Assembly (NCBI GenBank): GCA_963573305.1
Contig: OY754330.1
Span: forward strand, 7,502,001 to 7,566,000
Length of the DNA: 64,000 bases
Direction: 5' to 3'
DNA from: Pyrrhosoma nymphula
Lineage: Eukaryota > Arthropoda > Insecta > Odonata > Coenagrionidae
Below the pieces are notes generated by a model, which was not told the origin of the DNA, ran no database searches, and saw only the letters and a list, made by a program, of their open reading frames with translations. This document shows, piece by piece, positions 34,601 to 46,600 of this stretch (the first letter of the stretch is position 1; each line of letters begins with the position of its first letter). Position numbers and translations under genes: made by a program.

Positions 34601-37600
34601 TCATCCTCATTAGACCTTAGTCTTTAGTTATTACATAGTTAGTAATTAGTTTTAATGGAAATTCAATTTGAGTTAATGGTTCCGGTTTTACTCTGTGGAA
34701 CTGAATCACATGAAATAATTTCTCACTTGGTTAATTCGATACTTTCTTATTCATGCCAATCATGGTTTCAACATTTAAAATGTCATTGTCTAGGTCCACA
34801 CACAGTGTGCCCACGTACACATTCATGACTCGTTTAACCTCCATTCAAGTGCAAATTCACTACAATTAGTGCTGATTTGCCTCTCGTTGGAACTTTCCCA
34901 ATGCCGCCCACCCAAAATCCCTTTACTTCCCCACCTCCCTTTTAAGGAGAACTAGTCTCAAGTACTAAAATAGTTGCCGAATACACATTAACATTCACTT
35001 AATTGACTGCATTTATTTTTATATTTTGGTTCATAACCATCCATGTTACCACCCGACCAAATTGTTGACTTGTAACTATTGCAATAATAATAATATCTAA
35101 TTAGAAAAATTATTGGCATCTGCACACCAAAGTTTTGACATAAGCAAATGTAAACAGATTTATAGCTTACTTTTAAAGCCATTGCATATGCATACATTCT
35201 TTATATAACTTGCACATAATTGAAAAGCAAGCATATTTAAATTAATTACATGAATAAATGCGGTCTCAGTGCCAAATTATGACATAAGCAATGTTAAGTA
35301 CTTTTTTCATATTTCATAAATCAATAGAAAATCGGAAACATTTTGGTGCAATATTGCTTCAATATTCATTACTTCACCTTTCAAGTTGACTAAATTAAAG
35401 TACAGTGGACTCTCGATTATCCAGGCTAATGAGGACGCATGGATAATCAGAAAACACAGATAACCCAAACTTTCACTTTTATTTCTTATAATTTTCATAA
35501 TATGTATATGTAAAAAACTATGTAATATCATTTGCGCACATAGTCCGTTATTTTAGATAGTTTCGTGGTCTAATTGTGAGTTTTCTTCAACCCACCGCGT
35601 ATGTTTTTAGCGATAATGCCATTGTAGTCTTATTCCCACTGCTCCGTACACTGCAGCAAACCATCTACGAAGTTGAGCGCCTGGCTGTGATTATTGCGTT
35701 CGCTGGCCCTCTCGTCTTCATCCCCGCTACTTCAACTCTCCCCACTCCCTTCCCATCCTCGTCCGTTTACTACTGGCTCTGTTTGAAAGAGAGGAGAGGA
35801 AAGCGTGCAAATTTTAGGGACTGAGGAGGAAGAGGAAGATGCTTCTAGAGCTGAATCTGCTAAACCATCTACGTCGGGCGAGAGCCCTTGCTAAAGAAAA
35901 ATAATTTCAAAGTTCACCTTCGGAATCTGAAGATAGCTCAAATGAAGACGATTTACTGCCTTGTGTAGGCTTCCGCGGGTTGATGGATGTGAAGATACAG
36001 GTCTTCCAGATTTACTTCTAGCTTACTAGCTTCCAGGTTGGTCCATTTTCTTCGGACGAAATGTTTTGCCGGTGTTGCTGTCAAAATTCGGCGTTGAGTC
36101 GACCACTTCACGACTGCCAGAGTCGAAAGTCGGCGTAGAGTCGACCGCTTCACGACTGCAACGCCCACGAAACCGTTGTCCGAAGATGATGGACCTACGC
36201 GAAGTAAAACACGGAAGTCCTGTATCTTCAGAATTTACCGCTACATTCAAAGAAGAAATTCCCGGAATTCATAGGGCACTCTACGGATCTGAATCCGGGA
36301 ATTCATGGATGCAACGTCTCCTTTGCAACGAAGGTGTGGGATTGAGAGACCGCGCTGGAGTATAAGTGAAATCACTTGAAGTGGAGGATCACGTGGTCTG
36401 CAGGTCGACGCTTGGGAAGTCTGGAGTTTTTTTTTACTTCTCTTTTTGCGGTATCAGGAAAAGCTGGTTCTGCCGGGTAGGGTCCGTGACTCGGGAGTCC
36501 ATTGTCTCCTCTCGCGTGGAAATTCTCGTAGAAAAAAGACCAGAACTGGGTCTCCAATGATCTCAAATGCCTATGTTCGCAGCACGAGATCGCAGGAAGC
36601 AGTCTTGTCAGTTTTCCACTGCCAAGTGCGTGCCGAATATGTTTCCGCCTCCAACGTCTCCCGGCAAGAGCCTCTCTCTTGCTCAACCGACTGGTGGTCA
36701 GCTGATTCACCTGCCGCGCCACTAAGCCAACAAAAAGAAAGGCGAAAAGCACCCCTTCACTTCATGTGCAGAAGCAAATCTTCTGCGGAGCGAGCTCACG
36801 TTTATCTTCTGGGATTTGTTTATTTCTCACCACCACAAAACACTATTACACAGAACAAAATACAGTGAACTCCCGATTATCTGTGTTGCGGATTATCCAT
36901 GCGTGATTTTTTACTCTTCGTCGATATTTTCTGCGGTCAATATAAAAAAATTCAATCAAAAAACAAATTTGGATTTTTGCAATACAATGCAAGCAAGACA
37001 TACGTAAGGCCATTTCTTTCCCCTTAAATCCACCTATAAACCGTAATTGTTTTCCTTACATGCTCACAATGAACATGTTATGTTTACCTCATTGTTCATT
37101 GTCAGTATCTTTCCAACTTTTGAGCCGTGAATACGCACTCTCCGGAGTTTTCTCGCTGGTATATTTGCGATAATTAATGGTTTTGTCCATGATAAACTTA
37201 ATGACATCCACTGAAAAAAAACAAACGGAGAAAATCTAGTATCGCAGAATCTTCGCTAGCACACGCCTTGCATCTAGAATCTTGGGGATCGCATCCATGA
37301 ATTCCCGGATTCAGATCCGTATCCGCCTGAATTCTGGGAATTTTTTCTTTGAATGTGGCGGTAAGTTTTGAAGATACAGGTCTTCCGGGTTTTACTCCAC
37401 GTTGGTCCATCATCTTCAGACGAGTTTCGCCGGCGTTGCAGTCGTTAAGTAGTCGACTCAACGCCGAATTTTGACTGCAACGCCGGCGAAACATGTCGTC
37501 CAAAGAAGATGGACCAACGCGGAGTAAATCCCAGAAGACCTGTATCTTCACATCCATCAACCCGTGGAAGTCGACACAAGGCGGTAAATCGTCTTCATCT

Positions 37601-40600
37601 GACAATGAGCTGTCTTCATATTCAGAAGGTGAACTTGGAAATTATTTTTCTGTGGCAGAGGCTCCCGCCCGTCGTAGATGGTTTAGTAGGTTGAGCTCTA
37701 GAAGCATCTTCCTCTCCATCCTCAGAGTAATCTTCAGAAAAATTGCCTAAGAATTCATCCCCACGCTCATTTTCTTCCAAAATTACTTAAACATCTTCCG
37801 TTGGAATGCTCTTATTGAAAAATACATTTGTTCTTCATGTATATTTGCACGTAGAATCAATGAATGTCTCAAAAGGGACAGTGGAGAATAAACCAACGAT
37901 AATCCAAGCGCAAAATAAAGCCTAAGTTACAAGGATGCCGCAAGACTGCCAAAATAAAGCACTGGTAAATGTAAAAATAATCCGAGTCCCAAAATGCCTA
38001 GAGAAAAGTCCAAGATGACGTGCAGGACTATAAATGAACAAAATACTGTTGAGGTTGGCTCGGGTAGTCCAAAGAACGCCCTGCCGCCAATCAAACGCAG
38101 AGGTGGGTAAAAAGTCCAGAGATGAATGACCAAACAAAGCAGGGGTCAATATCAGAAGATAAATCTAGAAGTCCAGAGAGATTATCAATAAATGCACAGT
38201 GGAATTATTTCCGAAGTCCAAACAGTACGCGATGGGTCAAAAAATGAGCAAGAGGAAACTAAGGAAATCAAACTCAAAAGGCTAGCGCAGTAGAAGAAAA
38301 TCATCGAGTAGAAGGATGCATCGAGAAAAAATAACGGTAAAGAAATCTGTACAGGCAATAAATCTAGCAGCTGTGGGTAATACGATACTCCAGAAGCACT
38401 ATCGGGAAGCTAAGGGATAACCATGGACCCTCATCAACTCCCAAGGCCAACGTGCCTGGGAGAGGGAAGTCCTTAAGCTCACAAGCTGTCAGCAGGCAAA
38501 AGATAACAGACAAAAGAAAGGCCAGAAATACGAGCGAGTGCCCTGTGACGGTCAAGATAACTTCTAAGAATCATGTAGAACCAACAAGAGTTGGTCAGAG
38601 TAATCGGTGACATAACAAGCCTCTCAAAACACAGTGCAGCGATGCGAAGTTTTATTTACCCCCGAACGTCACTTCCATACTTCAGCCAATGGATCACGGT
38701 GTCATCGCATCAATGAAAATGAATTCACGTGTTTGTATTTTCAGGACACTAGCCAATGAAGATGACAATTAATTGAAATTTTGGAAGACAGTAGCAATAT
38801 TGGATGCAATTAACGGTGTGTCACGGGCTTGGTCCTCAGTGAAACCTGTTACACTAGTTCATTCTTGGCGGTAACTTTTGTTTAACCTTGAAGGTGATTT
38901 TTGGGGATTTTCAGAAACTGAAGTGCATGACTCCGAGTTGGGGGGTTTAGTGAAAACAATGAAAGGATTCAAAAATGTTGATGCGGAGAACTTAGAAAAT
39001 GGCTAAAGAGAGACGAAAGTGTCCCGGGCTTCCAGCATGCTACTGATAGCGATATAATTTACGCCTCGATCAGACAAGGGGAAGAGGAAAGGAGTGGGGA
39101 GAGTTGAAGTAGCAGGGATAAAGACGAGGGGAGCATCAAACGCATGAGTCACACCCAGGCGCTCAACTTCGTAGGTGGTTTGCTGTAGTATACGGAGCAG
39201 TGGGAATACGACTACAACGGCATTATCTCTGCTAAAAAGATACGCGGTCGGCATAAGAAATCTCGCAATGAGTCCATGAAACAATCTAAAATAACGGACT
39301 ATGTGCGCAGATGATAGTACATGGTTTTTTACGTATATTATGAAAAATAGAAGAAATAAAAATGAAACTTCAGATTATCCGTGTTTTCTGATTATCCGTG
39401 CGTCCTCTCCCCATCATTAGCCCGGATAATCAGGAGTACACTGTACATTCATTTTAACAATTTCAAATAATTCTTAAATCAATACTAATCAATGGACGTA
39501 CACAGGAAAGATTGGTCTCTGCAATTCATAAAAATAGGAAAATGACATCTTTCGAGCATGACGACAATATGTAATTTGAAAAATATGAAGAGCCAGTCGT
39601 ACATACCATCGCAAAGTTCTCCTTTCGATTGAATAATACGCCATCATTTTGTCGGCCCTGTCCATATTTTTATTATATTCCTCTACTATTCGTGGTATTG
39701 TAACAATTTGACCCCTCCTGTTTGGCACTGTAATAATTTCTCCTTCAAACTCCGAAGGAATCAATAGTACATCGCACTTGTCCTTTCATTTGACAACACA
39801 CTTTTTAGTAGTAAATGTGCCATGCTCTCCCATTTTTCAAGTTTTCTCTTCAAAATATCCAAAGGATGTCCTTGTCCTTATAGCCCTTGCCAAAGTATAG
39901 ATGTATAGGTTCTCGCTCTATAGCCTTACTGGATGGGTATTTCCTTTGCACCTACAGGTTTCTTTCCAGCATAAATGAAAAATAACCCGGGGAGCTTTCA
40001 CATATTTTGTAAAACTTTATTCCAAAGCTAACATGTTTGCTAGGATTATACTGTACATAACAGAGCTTGCCACAAAATTTTATATTGCTTTCATCAACCA
40101 CAAGATTCCTCTCTGGAATGTATATGCCTGAAAACCTTTTATTCACATAGTCTATCACAGGAGATATCTTTCGGTTTTGTTGATTTTTGAGTTATCGACA
40201 AAATGCAACAATTTTAATAGCTGCAAAAAACGCCTGCAAGGTATTAGTTTACTGAAAAATGGCGTTTCTCTCACCTGACATGAGCTCCAGTATTTTTGAA
40301 ACTTATTTTTCTTCACTTGCGCCATTATCATGCACAATGAGAAATATGCTTAAATGTCTCCAACAGTTGTGTGGAAACAATTTTTGTCAAATCACTTTTT
40401 CTGTTTTTGTCAGAACACAAATGTATGTATTTGTTTCAGTCAAGAATTTGTTCCCAAAAATCTTCATCCAGAAACTGGAACAAAAAGTCAATTTCACTAG
40501 GATTGTTTCCTATTTTTCGTAGTACTCTTTTGTTTATGCCAGGCACAGTGGAAAATCTAAACTCTTTCACGCCACTACTGTTTGCACACCGATTCCGTGT

Positions 40601-43600
40601 GGTTTCCACACCTACAGCCTGGCCTTTACTTTGGAGCGACTGACGTAAACGGTCTTCTCTATCACTGGACAATACACTGGAGGATTGATCACCAAGCAAT
40701 CAGAATTTTCAAAATCACTAAGTTCCCAGCAGTCGCAATCACTTTCAGTGTCACTTTCAAAGAGAGACTTTCCGGTTTCATCCTCTGTTAAATTTATCCT
40801 CTAATTAATAGCCATCGTTAAGAATAGAAGCGTGAGCTAAAACTGACCGTGGATTGGGTGCAAACAGATTTATAAATGGGACAAAAACATCACTAAGCAA
40901 GTTTAGCTTGTACATTGATGTTCAAAAAAATACAAAGTCGGAGATGAAAGAAAAATTCTTCATCATTACAAGTAATCTTTTGCATTGTTACAAATCCCCT
41001 CATTATGGTCGCATTTGGTGGGGGTATCTAACTGGTGGGGAAATTCATGTTTACAAAGTATTACAATACCAGTGAAGACTAACCATCAGCTTTAAGTATC
41101 TTCATAGCAAAACTAGGAGAGAATAGCAATAATGAAAACGAGGCACTAAACAGGGATAATTTTCATGGAGACCCTTGTACCGGCAGAGTGAGCAACTTGG
41201 AATTCTTTGGTATACAAAAGTGAAATGTAATCTGCAACCAAATATCTGAGGAGAAATATGTTCAAGAATAACAAAAAAGCATTGCTAAAACAAAATAGCA
41301 AAACATCAGGGCATATGTGCATCAAACAAGGCTAGGAAAACAATTTAAGAAAGGGACTGGCGAATCGCCGTCTTTGTAAGCCAATGGGTTAAGAAGATCC
41401 AATGGTTACAGGACTATTTTATAAGTTATCCATATAAACAGCATGGCCTATATTTTTTAAGTCTGATAATAACCTATGAGCAACTTTTCCACTATGTCTA
41501 GGGGGGCTATTCTGATAATCATTTCTCCGCAGCTAACTGCTAAAAAGAGACTATTTTAGCACTTTTCTCACGATGGTATTCTGAATTTTGGAGAAAGAGC
41601 TAGCCACGAGCGACAGGAGACTATTTGGCTCCTTTCTTCCAATCCATATTCTGTAATCGTGACGGAGCGTATTCCGGCGCTAAAATAATCTCTGACAGGA
41701 GCCTCACGAAGGATGGGAGGCCGAGGCCGCATTAAAAGTTTTCTCCAGTGGAATCCAGTCGATTTTTCGTGAAGTGTGCATTTTGTTGTGATTCCGATGA
41801 TATTATTTTCTCTCTATTGGTTGTTTTTCGTGAGGTGATGCCAATGTCTACCACGGCGGAATAATCAAGATACCCAAAGGATTTATTTTTAACCAATAAG
41901 TCCTATCCCTGTTAACATTACGGAAAAAATATTTTCGATGTCAATCTTGCTGCCTTACTTGTCTTTCGAAGAGCAATTCACGGACATTCATCAATAAATT
42001 CTTTTGGTTATTTGATTGCTCATACTCTTATCTGCGTGGGCGTGTATTGGAGCCATAATGGAGGAGACCTCTGTTAGTGTCACACAAATCAATTCTCAAT
42101 TTTGCATTTTCTTTAGACGGAGTGCTTCGGGTGATGAAGAAGGACCACTGTGTGATACAATCAGCAGAAAGAGGCTCTTTAACCTGATAGCCACTCTAAA
42201 TGCTGCCTTCCATCCAGACTATGACTTCTCTGATGCTAGGAGTCATGAATTCAGTAAAGAGCCCAGCCCTCAGGTAACTTTGTCTCTCTTTAGATATTCG
42301 TACTCTAGGGTTATGGATGAGAAGAGTCGATAGTATGTCCTATAGGCTACAGAAAATCTGGTTATCTTTAATTACCTAATGTTAACAGGATTACATTCAG
42401 TGTTGTGTAATCCTGAAATGTCATATTTTTTTAAGTAATTATCTTTATTCAACCTTAATTTCATGAAGTCATGTGTATACATCTTAAAAATATTTTATGC
42501 CACCTGAATAGTTTGTAGAGTATAGTGGACTATCATTAGGATGTTCCTTTGTAGCACATTTTTCTTGTGTGTGTATAAATAAATAAATATATATTTATTT
42601 ATTTTTATGTCTTTAGATCTGAGTCACATCATATAAAAATATTTGTGGTTACCATGTAAATAAATATGAAAACCTATTAAAATGACATGTATTTTAATGA
42701 AAACTCCAGAACTAAAAAATAATAATAATAATAAATGTAACCATAGCAATCGACTCAAAACAAAATGACAAACAAAACAAGCTAAAGAATACAAATTTTT
42801 GAAAAATGTTGAAGAATGCCTTTTAACCTTTAAGTGCCGGATTTAAATGTTCTAGAGTAGACGTTCACTGCCGGATTAAAATCTGGTGCTATAAATTTTT
42901 CCTGTCTCTAAGACAATAAACTTCAATATCTCAACAACTTTAAAAGATAAATTGTTCAAATGAGAAGAGTTACTTTGCTAAAATTGTGAAACTCCAATAT
43001 GTTAAATTTTTTTGCCATGATCAAATGTTTGTGTGTAAAAGAAATGTTTTTCGAGACTAGTTAAGAGTAAATCAACTTTTTTACTATGTGGAGGTGAAGA
43101 TATATTAAAAAGTGAGTGAAAAGGAATTGACAGAATATATACATTTTATTAAAGATAATATCAATCTGCTATTTGCTACTAATACACACTTCGCACTTGG
43201 TAATAATAATAATAGCGACTTTGTTCGGGGTGAAGTTAGGCCATCTCTTCCATTTAACCTTTTTGCTGTGGCGTGCATGGCAGCAGGCACTGAAGAGGAA
43301 GATGCTTCTAAAGCTCAATCTGCTAAACCATCTACGTTGGGCGGGAGCCTCTGCTAAAGAAAAATAATTTCCAAGTTCACCTTCGGTTTCTGAAGGTAGC
43401 TCAAATGAAGATGATTTATCACCTTGTGTAGGCTTCCACGGGTTGATGGATGAGGTCGATTGCAATTGCTTGGTTCTTTTCATCCTTTATTTATTATCCT
43501 CTGAATATAAGACTGTCCCTAGAATTTTGCTTAAAATTTGAAGACACACAGCAAAACACATGGAGTTCATTTCAATGGTTAATATTTTTGTTTAGCCAGC

Positions 43601-46600
43601 GATTATTTATTTTGAAAATCCACTGCATATACAATTAGTCATGGTGGACACATGCTGAGAGAATGACCGCTAAAGTGCTCGAGGGTCAAGCAAAGTTGCC
43701 CAGGGAAAGGTCTTGCCACCCACGGAGTAGGGACTCAAAGGGTCGAAGGAACACCCGTCCCAAATGCTTCAGCAGCGGTCACTTTCCCACCCTCCACGAC
43801 GTCTATGGGAGACGTCCATTCTCTTGCATATAGAAATCCCCGGCGCTTATGGTAGATGTCCGGTCTTTTGCGTAAAGAAAACCCCGAATCATATATGTGG
43901 CATTTGGCACGAAAGGGTTAATGGTAGCTGTTCAAGCTTTTGGCTGGAAGTGAGTGCTATTCACGGCGACTCTGATCTTGATGAATTGATGCTGAAACGT
44001 GTTTTAATTATGCTTGTTTTATTATTTATCAATGCTAACATCTTGAAATAATTTCTGCCTACTAACAATTAATATTTTTGCACTTCTTCTTGATGGAACT
44101 TATTGTTTGCTGCTTCAGTGGGTGATGAACTGTGTGGACAGCAACTTGAACGCCACAGCTGGTGAGCAGTTCCGATCGTTGAGAGGCCAATTGTGGGCAG
44201 CACTCGATGATGAAATATGCCTCTCTGACTGTGACATCTACAGGTAATAATTAAGTTCTTTGCTTGATAAGTATTCATTCTGTCTTTGGGCAGCAGCATT
44301 GTGCACAATTGGCGTTTGAGTTGCTTTTAAGAAGGGCTAAAGACATTCTTCTCCTAAAAATATCTCCTGCCAGCAGTCAGTGTGGAGTCACCCATTTGAA
44401 TTTGCATTGCATGCGTCTCAACTAGGGCTAGTATGTTTTACAGAATATAAATTAATGGGTAATAAAAAAAGTTGGGGAATGTTACTATTGACACTCATAG
44501 TTTACCATGGGTAACACTTAGATGTGTTTCGTGGTGGAGAAGGTGACTATAGTCATCCACCACATTTCTGTCTCCTCTGTATAGTTAGTGATTCTAGCCA
44601 TTGTTCATTGAAGCTTTCGCGGCTCATGGTGATCAAAAGGTTTTTCGGGTGTGCCGCGTGATGATCAGGTTTAGTCTGACGTTTCGTGACTTCTACTGGT
44701 CACTTCTTCAAGAGGGAATTGATGTCCCCGTTGCCGGTGAGGGATATACATATATATATCCCAGGTGGGTGAGTTGGAGGGGGAAGAGGGGTGGAGGGAG
44801 AGGTACGTGAAAAATATTTATTAAGTATGGGCATCCAAGTGTGGCATATTTGGAGGCCACCATCTCTGTTGAATTTGCTTTGTTCTTCTTTATCTCAATG
44901 GCCTTACGATACAGCCTGGGTTTGAACCTGTTGACCTTGGCGATTACTTTTGTTTTCCACCAGAACGGATATGACGACAGAGCTATCTCCCGACCTTTTA
45001 GAAAAATCAAGGACAAGGCCAACCGAAATTCATCTGAATCAGTGACCACGACAAATAACTACACCTCCACCCCGAAGAGAGCGTGCCTTCCCTACATAAA
45101 GGGCGTGACAGACAGGATAGGGAATCTTCCTCGGAGATATGAAATTAAGACAGCAACAACAGTTGAAGGCGCTCTTAAGAGGTGTGAAAGATAGAACTCC
45201 CCTGCAAATTGAGGGAGTCGATGTAATCCCCTGTGGAATGTGTGCAAAGAAATACATTGGGGAGGCAGAACGTAGCGTCAAAACCCGGCTAGAGGCACAT
45301 CGACGGGCCACTCAACACTCAACTGGGACTGACATTGCAGTCGGCAGTGGCAGAACATGCAGCCCTGGGACATGAGATTGACTAAATGGAAAAACAAAAG
45401 TAATCGCCAAGGTCAACAAGTTCAAACCCAGGCTGTATCGTGAGGCCATTGAGATAAAGAAGAACAAAGAAAATTCAACAGAGATGGTGGCCTCCAAATA
45501 AGCCACACTTGGATGCTCATACTTAATAAATATTTTTCACGTACTTCTCCCTCCACCCCTCTTCCCCCTCCAACTCACCTTTCTGAGTGTTAACTCTGCT
45601 TCATACATATTCACTTAATACATACATCACTCACGCCAATGTGTGGCACCACCTGACACTGAGATATATATATATATATATATATATCCCTCACCGTCAA
45701 CGGGGACATCTATTCCCTCTTGAAGAAATGACCAGTAGAGGTCACGAAACGTCAGGCTAAACCTGATCATCACGCGGCAGACCCTAAAAACCTTTTGATT
45801 CTAGCCATTCTAAACTGTCCATCTTTTTGTCTTCATATCTATTGGAGATTAGTTGTGCTGATGCATTGTGTACATCCATTTTTGGCTTGTTTTCTCATTG
45901 AATTTACCAACCGTTTGAGCCTTTTTTGGCTGCATTTGCGTACTGCATTTTCACCCATCTTCAAATCTCATTGAAATTTATTACCTGCCTATAATTGAAA
46001 CTATTTTTAAATTAATTTCATTTCCATAAGTAAATGTTTATACCTTTTGATTCTAGTAAAAATTGCAGATGTTAAAAAAATATCTTTCTTCACTCTACTC
46101 GTTTCCCTTTCGATGATTATTCACTATTCAAAATGTAATATTGGTAACTCTTGAATTACGAATGGGTTGGGTATTTTTAAAATAATTTTTAAGTAAAACA
46201 TTCATAAATCAAAAATAGAATAACCATATTGAATCCACCTGAATTGTTTCTTGGATCGAGGCTAAAGATATTCCCTCAAAAATTACCCGTGTGAAGGCTT
46301 CCTCGTTGAAGTGACACATCTCAATGGATGCTCTTAAAACGAGAGAGTGCTGGGAGGAATCTTCAAGGAATGGAAGGAAAACCTTTACAATCAAATGCTC
46401 AAAAATAAGGCTACATTATAAATATTATTTGGCATTGAAATACTTTACACCTGTATAAAAATATCTTTTGTCATACTCTTGTAAACAATGCTTGTCAATT
46501 AAGAACGCCAAGATCATTTGAATCCCGTGAAATTCCAAGATCGTGTCGTATTTGACCCACATATATTTCGCGTGAGGAATAAGTTTTTTTGTTCAGAACA

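Larger units (their letters stand above)
35403..39443 (+). mobile_element. Pogo/Tigger-like DNA transposon with long inverted ends and TA target site
   Basis: CAGTGGACTCTCGATTATCC at the left end and the reverse complement of CAGTGTACTCCTGATTATCC at the right end are each flanked by TA. Similarity extends inward about 400 bases: 35403-35800 matches the reverse complement of about 39050-39443. A + strand transposase remnant sits at 38660-39000. A third terminus, CAGTGAACTCCCGATTATCT, starts at 36863, so a related element may be nested inside. The interior also holds the palindromic blocks at 36000-36235 and 37370-37560. Confidence 0.8.
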
